Of a stretch of DNA of 64,000 bases, positions 48,054 to 58,027 are shown one piece after another. Made by a program: the position numbers and the translations under genes. The notes under the pieces are model-generated. The model searched no databases. It was given only the letters and a program-made list of their open reading frames with translations, and was not told the origin of the DNA. This stretch comes from Phoenix dactylifera. Taxonomy: Eukaryota; Streptophyta; Magnoliopsida; Arecales; Arecaceae. Location of the stretch: positions 7,915,194-7,979,193 of the forward strand of contig NC_052405.1 of the NCBI RefSeq assembly GCF_009389715.1, read 5' to 3'. How positions within the stretch are numbered: the first letter of the stretch is position 1; the number at the start of each line of letters is the position of its first letter.

Positions 48054-48352
48054 AGCTATGTTTGGATGTTGGTTAAAAGATAGATAATATAAAATTATGC
48101 GAACTCACTGGCAAAACACCACTCAAAAAGTGGTTGATAAATTTACTCTGTCAAATAGGAAAATAACTTTAACCATCCAAAGCATGCTCTCTTTCTCTCT
48201 CTCAATTGTTCTTTTTTTCTCCAACTCTATCCCACTATCCCACGAACCATGTAAGCACCAATCAAATAATGGACGAAGTTAGTTGATCAAGGGAATACCA
48301 ATGGATAATTTTATTTAAGTGGTGATTAGCTATTCAGTATCCAAACATAGCA
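48054..48352. mobile_element. MITE, Harbinger/Tourist-like
   Basis: 299 bp with ends AGCTATGTTTGGAT and, inverted, TGCTATGTTTGGAT (13 of 14 matching). It is flanked by TAA on both sides (48051-48053 and 48353-48355), the 3-bp TAA/TTA duplication used by PIF/Harbinger elements. No coding sequence. Confidence 0.6.
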
Positions 48353-48355
48353 TAA

Positions 48356-50130
48356 GGTTGCATTTGGTTCCTAGATATGTAACCGATGATGGTTAAAGTT
48401 AAGCAATAGTTGTTACTACTTAACCATGTAAAACAATAATGGTTAAAGTGTTGTTTGGCTGCCGCTCAATTAAGCACACCTTCCTATTAAAATAGCAAAA
48501 AAAAGTGTTTAGTTGCAAAAAAACATCATTAAGACTCATTTTTACGCTATATAGGCAATGCTCTTATGCATTGTTTTTGCTTGTTTGAAAATGGCTAAGG
48601 ATTCACCCATTACATGAATTTCAGGTACATTGTTGCCCAACACAATTGGATATAGCTATAGCTCAATCATGGAGGTCATCATTAGGATTGCGTGGCATAT
48701 AGATGCAAGATGATTTCAAACATTGGTCCCTACTAAAAATTCTAGCATTATCTCAACTCTGATCCATGAATACATGATGCCCATAAATAAAAAATATGAA
48801 ACATGAGATACGAAATACAACGCAAATATGGGGAGCTTAGAACAGAACAGGGTGCATCGGCTACTTGACAAGCAGTGTGCCAAGATGTAGCCATCGGATG
48901 TCGACATATCATTATAACGAAACCCTGAAGTTAAAATGGGTGCCCAAAGGCCATCCAAGTTGCAACTCAAACCTAGGTAAAGTATTAAAAAGATTTCACA
49001 GACCTATACTAATCAACTTAAATTTCATGCATGCCATCAAAAAAATTGGATATTATAACAACAACAAAAAAATTAGTCAATATATTTATTAAAATTGCCA
49101 TAGCATCAAACAGATCACCACTGCAGATTACCCAAACTCCACATGAGATGATCACTTGGTTTCACAAGACCATGACATCAAGCTAACCACCACATGAAAG
49201 AGAGAACAGGGCCAAAAGAAAATCAAGGTTGATATTGAGCAATATCGGTGAGGGATGGACAAGGGTGAAGCCAGAATAGGCTACTAGCCACCACCAACAA
49301 TGTTCAATCTAGAGATCATAGCAAGTAATTAGATGGAGACCCAAGCCAAGCCTTAAGGTACAGTCCCTAAGGACCCATCAACTTCCAATGAAACATAGAG
49401 GATATGATAGCTACAGATGATGATGGACATGGAACTGGCGAGAGAAAAAGGAGAAGAGGAAGCATCAATGACACAAAAAAAGGAAAGCAAACAAAGCTAG
49501 ATCCTACCAACTAGCATGACCTATGGCATTGTGCTAATTGCGAGAGCAGGTTAGGACAATGGAGACTACACACCACCTCTCGGATTGAGCACTAGGAAGG
49601 GAAGAAGGGGCTCATAGGGAGGGGAACTCTAGTCGAGGTAAAAAAGAGGCATGAGAACCGGGGTTTAAAAACACTAGGTGTATTTTAGAAATAAAATTGG
49701 AGGACTAGGGAGCTTCATTTGCTGATTGAAGTTACTCCTGCCCCTTAAGTTAACTTTAACCACTACTAAATGGTTAAAATATTTTGACTGACTAAAATTA
49801 ATTAGCAAAAAGTGAGGTTGTTTTGCTGATTAAGTGGATAATCAAGTTCATTTTCTATAAGAAATATTATACAACATTATTTTTCATTTTTTTGACTTGT
49901 CTCATATATTGCAATCAATCTTGGTGAAAAAAGAATGACGACTTTTCTCTTGGTCAATAAAAAGAATAAAAACTTCTTATTTCTTAAAATTATCTAATTA
50001 AAATTATTTATCATTTTTATTTTCCTTGGGAATTTTCCAACACATATGAACCTCAATACTGAGATCTTTCAATCCCTAAAATCCAAGAAAAAGAAAACAA
50101 GAGATTCATCTTTTTCGTCTATTTGGAATG
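48356..50130. other. Intergenic, no gene seen
   Basis: AT-rich sequence left of the CACTA element. Repeated ggttaaag/aaccattt words near 48390-48440 and 49750-49800 suggest old repeats, but no terminal structure was found. Confidence 0.45.
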
Positions 50131-50160
50131 CACTACCAGAAAACACGCGTATAGTGACGG
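50131..50160. repeat. CACTA left terminal inverted repeat
   Basis: 30 bp, perfect inverse of 56091-56120, starting with the diagnostic CACTA. Confidence 0.97.
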
Positions 50161-50680
50161 AGATTCCCGTCACTATACCGTGTTTCCGGTTACTAATATG
50201 GAATTTGTGACCGGAGCTCCCGTCACTGACTTCGTTACAAAAACACGCGTCGCTAAATTCTCCGTGACGGCGGCGATTCCCGTCACTAACCTCCGTGACA
50301 GAACCGCCGTCACTAAGCCGTTACAAATTCAAGAATTAAATATTTAAGAAATTATGTATTTCCCGTCACTATCCAGTTGCGGAGTTAGTGACGAAGGCAA
50401 CTTGGTCACTGATTTTGTCACAGAATGCGGTCACAAGTTTGGTCACTAATCTGTCACGACCTTTAGTGACAAATTTAGTCGTCACAGACATGGTCACACA
50501 TTTTGTCACTACATTTGTCATTAATCCCGTCACTGACCTAGTGATAAGTTTACGGTCACTAATTGGTTACAAACGCGCTGAGCAAAATCAATTTTTATTG
50601 ACCAAAATCCTGTCACTAAGTTTATGACTGCTCGTCACAATAGTTGGTAAACAATTTAGTAACCAAAATTTGGTCACCGA
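50152..50680. repeat. CACTA left subterminal repeats
   Basis: More than fifteen copies of a GTCACTAA / TTAGTGAC-type octamer (cores CGTCACTA, GGTCACTAA, TAGTGACG) in both orientations. In En/Spm such repeats bind the TNPA-type protein. Confidence 0.85.
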
Positions 50681-50919
50681 TCACAATCTAATAACCTGGT
50701 ACATTTGGTACATTGATTGGCACATAATAATAATAACAATAATATCATTAATAGCAAAGGCATTCAACATTACGCAAAAGTCATTTTAAATGTCATTCAA
50801 AATTGGCATCAACATGTCCTGAATCCATCAAAATCAAAGTCTAAAAATATGTCATAAAGATCAACAGAGATTTCATTCCTCCTAGGAATGCAAAGACCTA
50901 TCATCTAAGGCAAAAACAA

Positions 50920-52588
50920 TTATAATGAAGCATGATCAGCAGAACCAGAATCACCATTACTCCCCCGATCTGCATGCCTTGGTCCAAAGCCAATCTCTTC
51001 TCTCATCTTTTGAAGAACCTCCTCTTGCCATTTTTTCTTTTCCTGCTCAAGAATACGTAGAAGGTCTTCATGAGTGTACAGCTCTGGAGCTTGACTTGTA
51101 GAGGTGGAAGCAGATGATGATTGCCCAATAATTCCAGTGAGATCCTCTAGGGGACTAAAGCTATAGACATGGCCATGAGTTGGGACACCAGTTGCCTCAA
51201 ACCACAAGTCATAATCACGTGGAGGAGCATCTGAGGTGGAGGCATCACCATATTTTTTGGAGTATTCAGCTGAATACTTTGCCTGCCAGTTGATTTAAAA
51301 GAAGAGAAAAACATTATGGTGGATCAAACAAGAGATAAACATGAGCAAGCTCAATAATATTTATGAATCATAAAAAAATTATACTTACCATGACAGCTTC
51401 ACTTCTCTTATCTACATATCCTCCCATGCCTTGCTTTGTCTTATGCGTCCGATTAAAAGATTCAACTATTGTTGGCTCCCTGCCTAACTTTAATTTCTAC
51501 AAAAGAGAAAAGAAAAAATTCATTAACATATAATGGGCTAATTTAAGATGACTGAACAATAATATAAAAATTATTATAGAAATCTAATTGAATAAAGATA
51601 TGTACCAATCGTTCGTCATGATTGACAAATGTGATTGATCCTCCACAGTGTTTAGAGATGCTACCGTTCTTCATGGTGTTTCTATTATTTTTGTTGGCTT
51701 CTGATTTCTTCTTCCATTTTGGGGAGATCCAAATATCAATTAGCTTATTCCAATTTTCTCTAGAGATCCAATTAGGGGGTTTATCACGGGCTTTGTTTAA
51801 ATCTCCTTTTGCTTCCAGAAGCTTTTGGCTTCTGACCTTCCCTAATGAGGTTGTCAATCGTCGCTGACAATGCTTGTTCCAAACTTCATGCACATGATGC
51901 AATTGTCCTGGAAGAATTGTGTGTATCTCCTAACAATATATAGATCGCAAGTAATCAGACTTACTATTTGTTAAGGGCAAAAGTTAATGATAAGAAATAT
52001 AAATTAATTACATCACCTCAAATTTGTTCCACATTCCAACTTTAGCATGTGTAGGGACCTCCCTCCATGACAACCACGGACCATTAAAAAATTGGCGCAT
52101 GATAGCAACAGCTTTGTGACTGACCTCATAATCAAGAAACCTGCAATTTAAAAAATATTCATTAGAAAATAAATTAAATACTTTAAATGCAACAAACACA
52201 TAAATTCAAATTAGTGATATAAGAAAGTGATATTTTCATACATTCCTCTTTTGCACCTAACAATCACTTTTCCATTTGCATCAACAGGGGCTTTAAGGGT
52301 TGGTTCTGGGCCATTGCTCTGTCTTGGATCAATTCCAAGTTCATCATTCATCTGATCCTCATTCATTATATCCTCATGATTTTGCACTGCACCATTCATT
52401 TCTTCATCATTTATTTCTTCATTTGCATCCAACTCTTCAATCATGTCCCCATCAGGAATGTAATCATCATCATCATGACATTCCTCGACACGCTCAGGCA
52501 ACCTAGGAGGTTGAGGAGGAACTTGAGTAGCAGCCAGTATTAAAGCTGCTTTTCCATTACCTATTGCTTTCCCTTTTTTCTTGGCCAT
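50920..52588 (-). CDS. TNPA-like / Ptta-En-Spm transposase family protein, five exons
   Basis: Exons 52242-52588, 52017-52140, 51606-51929, 51389-51496 and 50920-51282, all with GT-AG introns. The joined frame is 1266 nt, 421 residues, with consistent phases and no stop. The N-terminus is MAKKKGKAIGNGKA, then an acidic D/E stretch. Next comes the block FFNGPWLSWREVPTHAKVGM, typical of plant Transposase_24 proteins, then HHVHEVWNKHCQRRL, KPPNWISRENWNKLIDIW, GGSITF and KLGREPTIVESFNRTHK. A coiled-coil-like EQEKKKWQEEVLQKMREE is near the end. Family role: DNA-binding factor of the CACTA element, acting at the subterminal repeats. It is the only intact gene in the element. Confidence 0.8.
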
Positions 52589-52768
52589 AACTGCACAACA
52601 ATAAAAAGTTATAGTTATTTCACAATGTAAATGTCAACAAATTCAATCAAAGTAAAGAACAATCAGTAGACCTGTTGCTTTCCCTTTGCTCTTTCTCATG
52701 TCTGCACAACTATAATTTATAAGTCTAAAATTAGTTATATTAGCATTCATAAATATGCATGTTGTATT

Positions 52769-54385
52769 TTAATCTTCCTCAGCCTCATGCTCCTCTTCCT
52801 CAGTTTGTTCATCTTCAAAATCTTCTTCTTCATCCTCAAGATCCTCTTCCATTTGGTTAGTTGTCAACTCAATTTCTGCTGCATCAATATCTTCTGCATC
52901 TCTATTAACACCAACCAAAATGTCTGGGTCATCAAGCTCATCTGTCATCGAGATTGGGGTAGGAATCCTGTAGTTTTCTTCTTGATAAAAATCAGAAAAA
53001 TTTTCTTCTGTCCCACTAGGAAGGAACCTACCTCTAGCTTTTGTCTTAATTACTGCCCACCACAATCTTCGATTCTTCTTCTTACCTGGGTAACCAGTAT
53101 AGAACACCTGATGTGCTTGTTGAGCTAATACAAACGGATCATTGGTTGGAAGTCTTAGTTTGTAATTGATCTCAACGAGGCCATGTTGAGGATGCACTTT
53201 CATACCCTTATCTCTGTCATACCAGTCACATTTGAATAACACTACTTTATTACCAATCCCAAAATAGTCTAACTCGATAATGTCAACCAACATCCCATAA
53301 TAGTCACTCTCAAAGTCATTGTAACTGCTTCCCTTAATGCACACACCACTGTTGAAGGTTCTTTTATCCTTTCCATATTCTTTGGTGTGAAATCTGTACC
53401 CATTCACAAAGTAGCCTTTATAACATTTAACTTTATTCCCAGGGCCATATGATAGGTCCTTTAAGCGCCCATCAACATGATTTTTACTGTCATTAACCTA
53501 GCATGATAAAAATAATATCGTAAGAATAAATCAAGTGAAAGTCTAATTTATTATTATATTTATGAATTTACAGCTCACATATGATCTAAACCAAGCCGGA
53601 AACTCCATTTCGCGTCGTCTTTCCAAATCAATTTGGCTTATATTTGGACAAGATTGCCGGATATAATCATCAAAATACCTACAAGACAAAAGCTATAATC
53701 ACATATATTGTACTCCATATGCATTTTTAAGCATGATTATAATTAAGTACTTGTGTAACTTACTTTCCAAAAGGTTGAACCTCCACACAATTAAGAAGAA
53801 CATATAACTCAGCAGCATTAAACTCCTGAGTAGGCAAATGCCTTGCAGAAGGTTTTCCAAAAGGTCGACCTTGATGAGTAAAAATGGATAGACAATCCAC
53901 GAGATCAAACTCCCCTTCATCTTCATTACGGGGAACTTGATTTAACCTCGTTTGTATAGAAGGCTCAAAATAATGCGAACAGAAAGTTGATATTTCTTCT
54001 ATGATGTAAGCCTCGACAATAGAACCTTCAATCGATGCTCGATTCTTTACCTTCTGCTTTATATCATGCATAAGCCTATAAATAAGATTAATATGTTAAT
54101 TTCTCAAATTTAATGGATACAAAGAAACTATATTAATGGATTTACAGAAATTGTTACCTTTCAAAGGGGTACATCCATCTGTACTGCACGGGCCCCCCAA
54201 CCTTAGCTTCATAAGCTAGATGAACAGGTAAGTGCTCCATTGAGTCAAAAAATGCAGGAGGGAATATCTTCTCAAGTTTGCAGAGAGTTACCACAATATT
54301 TTTCTCAAGAACCTCCATATCTTGGACACGCAAAGTTGTGCTGCATAAATCTCTAAAGTAACAGCTTAAAATCCATGAACTTTAC
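52769..54385 (-). pseudogene. TNPD-like transposase, C-terminal remnant (DUF4218, DUF4216)
   Basis: Four exon-like blocks on the minus strand: up to 54158, 53764-54075, 53579-53678 and 52769-53497, with fitting GT-AG junctions. The first two carry the DUF4218 pattern (LCKLEKIFPPAFFDSMEHL, GGPVQYRWMYPFER, then a second part ending LYVLLNCVEVQPFGK). The last two carry DUF4216 (NGYRFHTKEYGK, FKCDWYDRD, HGLVEINYK, NDPFVLAQQAHQVFY) and an acidic end. The large N-terminal TNP2 catalytic region, which should come before about 54385, is not found. There is a frame break near 54365. It is therefore a deletion derivative. Confidence 0.8.
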
Positions 54386-54839
54386 ATAATCCCAACCCAT
54401 CAACCCTCAAAATTACAACAATAATCAGTGAAGCAGTCTAAATATATGCAAACCATTGGTAGGGCTAACAAATGTGTCAGAATAAAAATGCATAATATTA
54501 AGGAGCTCCTCAAGTACAACATTATTTTTGTCTATTTTAGCAACAGTAAATTCGACACAGTGCCCATATCATGATTTACCCAACCAAGTGATGTGTCCAA
54601 GTATCATAATAAAAGCAGCTACTCAGATATATCAAAGTTTCTTTCGTCTATTTTAGCAAAAAAAAAAAAATCCCTCCTCTCTTTCTCTGTCTCCCGTCTC
54701 CACCCAAAACAAAACCACTGTCCCCACTCCCCACTCTCCCACTGTTCCGAGCTGTCTCGCTGCCCCACCACCTCTCTCTCTCTCTCTCTCTTTCTCTCTC
54801 CGGGCTTGGGCAAAATCTACCGGGATCGAGCTTGAAGAG

Positions 54840-55370
54840 GAGGAGGAGGAGGAGAAAACTCTTACCGGTGACTGTGAGTCGGTGACCGGAGCCGCGGAGG
54901 TTGCCGTCCGGGGGAGAAGGACGCGAAGAGCCGCCGGCCGGTCGTTGAAGAGGCGACGACACCGAGAGGAGGCGGCTATCAGGCTCTCAGCGAGGGAAAA
55001 GGGGGGGCGGGGGCGGCGGCGGCGGCGGCTCTCAGCGAGGGAGGGGAGGCCGCGGCGGCGGCTCTCAGCGAGGGGGTGCGGCGGCGGCTCTCAGCGAGGG
55101 AGGGCGGCGACGGCTCTCAGCGAGGGAGGGGGGCCGGCGGCGGCGGCTCTCAGCGAGGGAGGGGAGGCAGCGGCGGCTCTCAGCGAGGGAGGGGGGGTGC
55201 GGCGGCGGCTCTCAGCGAGGGGGTGCGGCGACGGCTCTCAGCGAGGGAGGGCGGCGACGGCTCTCAGCGAGGGAGGGGGGGCGAGGGAGTGGGGGGGGGG
55301 GGGCGGCTGCTCTCAGCGAGGGACGGGAAGGGAAGGGAAGGGAAAGGTTAGGGTTTTGGTATTTAAGTCG
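54840..55370. repeat. GC-rich minisatellite inside the CACTA element
   Basis: The core GGCTCTCAGCGAGGG occurs 11 times between about 54981 and 55323, separated by GC-rich spacers (GGCGGCGGC, AGGGGGG) of variable length. It is far richer in GC than the rest of the element. On the minus strand ACCG|GTAAGAG near 54866 is a good splice donor, so the block may be the untranslated first exon of the element's transcripts. A long arginine-rich plus-strand frame through it is an artefact. Confidence 0.85.
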
Positions 55371-55859
55371 GTTTGCAAGCCAAATTGTATATAGGCTGAT
55401 TTGGGCTAAATCGTGATTTGGGCTAAATCGGTTTGCAAGCCAAATTTCATATCAAATTTTTTTATTATTTATAAGGCTGATTGGATGGGACTTGCAAGGC
55501 AAAAATATTTTTGAACTATAAAGTATGGTAAAAAAATTCTATAAAGCAGGAAACTTGCAATAGGGGTGCAAATGGGTCATGGCCGACACCATGAGATTTT
55601 AAAATGAGAAGAAGAAATTTGAGTTTTATAGAGAGCGATTGGAATTTGGATTATCGAAGAAATTTGGGCGGAACGGCGGGCACACTTAGTTTCATTTTGG
55701 ATATTCCTCCTTTTATTTTTTCTTTTAATTTAGGTTTACTCAAAAATAATATTTTTAATATTTTTGGAATTAAAAATTAAATTTGGTGACAGAAATTTTT
55801 GTCAATAATCTGTTACTGCCAAAAATAATCTTTTAAAAATTTATAAATACTAGGGTTAC

Positions 55860-56100
55860 TATATTTGTGACGGCTGCATTTGTCACTGTCTGGTTGCAAT
55901 TTTGGTTATCATATTGCTGACAGATACCCCGTCACTATGATGGTCACTAAGGTTTGGCGCCCATCCTACCCGCGCATTCTATGACCGGTCTGTCACTAAA
56001 CGGTCACTAAGTTTACACCACGGTGACCAAATTTCTGTCGGTCACTAATCCGTCACAAATAGTAACTGATAACGGTCCGTCACTAATTTTCCGTCACTAT
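55860..56100. repeat. CACTA right subterminal repeats
   Basis: About ten further copies of the GTCACTAA-type octamer in both orientations, running into the right inverted repeat. Confidence 0.85.
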
Positions 56101-56120
56101 ACGCGTGTTTTCTGGTAGTG
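56091..56120. repeat. CACTA right terminal inverted repeat
   Basis: 30 bp, perfect inverse of the left end, ending GGTAGTG and followed by the ATG duplication. Confidence 0.97.
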
Positions 56121-56123
56121 ATG

Positions 56124-56805
56124 GGAGAGAGGAAGTGTGACATACAAGAGGTCATGCAATATGAAGAAGATGATCTATAATGACAGGAGGTCAAACAAAG
56201 GTCTTTTTTTTAAAAAAATTTTCAAAAGTAGGAAAGGATAGCTAGCACACCAATTAGTTTGGTAAGCTAAACTAGTCTCCACCTTGAAATGCCCACTGTC
56301 CAACTAATATCTTTTGCAGCAAAGATAAGAGATATGATAATTCAAGAATATCCTATAGAAAGATGATGAATATATATATGTACACTAGCCTCTTATAAAA
56401 CTAATCAAAGTTGACCATCATATCCCCTTTAATCCTAAGCTACATAGATGTAAAGTCTTGACAAGGGTCAGGTAAAGTAGTCCTTAGTTCCTCCTAATAC
56501 TCCAAAGAAGATGATGATCAATAAAAATGACTGAATTAGTGTCAACATCATGATGGCAGCAAAATATAGTCTTAGCAATCATAAGCAAAATCACCAAGGA
56601 AGCAATTTCTAACCTAGATATGTCAACCCTCTAAATTTTCCAAGATGAATAGATTTTGATGAGAAATTTTTTTTTTCAGGATGGAACCTTCTTGCCTCAA
56701 CTAATATTAATTTGATCATAATTGAGTCAAGTCTCGTTTCAACCCTCCCTAACATATGAGTTACCATGTGATAGATAGATCATTCATGCGACTCAAAGAT
56801 AAAGT
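56124..56805. other. Intergenic, no gene seen
   Basis: AT-rich sequence right of the CACTA element without a recognisable gene or repeat end. Confidence 0.5.
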
Positions 56806-57255
56806 TGTGCATGTTCGAGTTGGGTTAGTTTGAGAAATACTTGAAACCAAACTGATTTAAATTAGTTTCCTAAAATTAAAATCGGAACCGAAACGACCAT
56901 CTTCAAAAATCCCTTAGAACTAACTCAAAAAATCTGGTTTGGTTTGGTTCGGTTCGATTTATTGGATTGATGTTCAATGAGCTGGGCTAAATAATTAACT
57001 AAATCTAAACATAAAAAAATTTATTATATATATAATAAAAAAATAATTTTTTTATTATGTATACATTTGTCAGGTCGGGTAGGTTTAAATCGATTTTCTA
57101 AAAACTCAAATCGAAACCAAACCGAATTTTTTCGGTCTAAAACTTTCTCAAATTGAAACCAAACTGAATTAAAAGAGAAAAAAAGGTATAAACCAAATCA
57201 AAGAAACCAATTCGATTTAGGTTCGCAATTTCAATTGGTTTTCCGCACACCCCTA
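56806..57255 (-). mobile_element. Worn hAT-like non-autonomous element, copy A
   Basis: On the minus strand it begins TAGGGGTGTGCGGAAAACC and contains repeated AACCGAA / TTTGGTTT words. Ends of the TAGGGGTGNGCA type with an AACCGAAC-rich body are typical of plant hAT-like miniature elements. The other end (CATGCACAACTTTA) is degenerate. Class is inferred. Confidence 0.4.
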
Positions 57256-57391
57256 CTCAAAGAAGATCATAAGATGATTTCACCACAAGACCCCTAACCT
57301 TATGGCAACCCACCCTTGACACAATGTCGGCAAATGTTTGCCGACTTCACATAAGAAGTCATGTCTTATTTTGGCATCTTAGTGCAGACTT

Positions 57392-57866
57392 TAGGGATGT
57401 GCAAAAGATCGGCTGAATCGCGAACCTAATTCAAACTAATTTTTTCAGTTGGGTTTATATCATTTTTTTTAAATTTGGTTTGGTTTTAGTTTGAGTAAGT
57501 CTTGAACCAAAAAAACTTGATTTGGTTTCGATTTGAGTTTTAATAAAATCGATTCAAACCGATCTGATCCGACCGAATCCGCCCTATGTGTATATATATA
57601 AATATATATTATATTCAAATCAATCCAACCCTATCTGACCCATATATGTCTACATGTATACATTTTAATTTTTTATATTTTTATATATAATATAGAATAT
57701 CAATCCGGTAAATTGAATTAAATCAAACTGAATTTTTTGGATTAGCTTCAAATAATTTTGTAGGTGGTCGGTTCAATTTTTATTTTAATTTAAAAAAATA
57801 TTTAAAACAATTTGATTTTAGGGTTAGCTCCAAACCGATCCGAATCGGATTCATTGCTCCCCCGTC
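57392..57866 (+). mobile_element. Worn hAT-like non-autonomous element, copy B
   Basis: Starts TAGGGATGTGCAAAAGATCGG, carries the same ACCGAA/TTTGGTTT word mixture as copy A in the opposite orientation, and ends near attgctcccccgt. Together the two copies form an imperfect inverted pair separated by about 136 bp. Confidence 0.4.
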
Positions 57867-58027
57867 GGGGACTCCGCGTTGGTATTATTTACAACTTGAT
57901 TTCTCTCCTATTCAGAAACTAGAAGGGAGAAAAAAAAAAAAGAACAAAAAAATTGAAACGAGATTAAAGCAGCGGTCTTTTCGATCTGAGGAGGAACGAA
58001 GAGAGCGAGAGCCCGAACCATGTGGAA
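57867..58027 (+). promoter_or_regulatory. Proximal promoter and leader of the DUF616 gene
   Basis: Short region between copy B and the start codon. It has a C/T-rich part (tgatttctctcctattcag) and an A-run, but no clear TATA box. An upstream ATG at 58020 in another frame opens a short competing frame. Confidence 0.35.

Larger units (their letters stand above)
50131..56120 (-). mobile_element. CACTA (En/Spm-like) DNA transposon
   Basis: 5990 bp. The left end begins CACTACCAGAAAACACGCGT. The right end is its exact inverse, and the inverted repeat is perfect for 30 bp. ATG on each side (50128-50130 and 56121-56123) is the 3-bp target duplication. Both ends carry arrays of GTCACTAA/CCGTCACTA words in both orientations, as in En/Spm subterminal regions. 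Coding lies on the minus strand: a C-terminal TNPD-like remnant, then a TNPA-like gene. The catalytic TNPD part is absent, so transposition would need help. Perfect ends suggest recent activity. Confidence 0.96.

Noticed and set aside
54981-55323. CRISPR-like repeat array
   Set aside because: Spacers are variable-length GC-rich filler, and the DNA is plant nuclear; this is a minisatellite.
54882-55394. 170-residue Arg/Gly-rich ORF
   Set aside because: It is a translation of the GGCTCTCAGCGAGGG minisatellite; periodic low-complexity residues and no start context.
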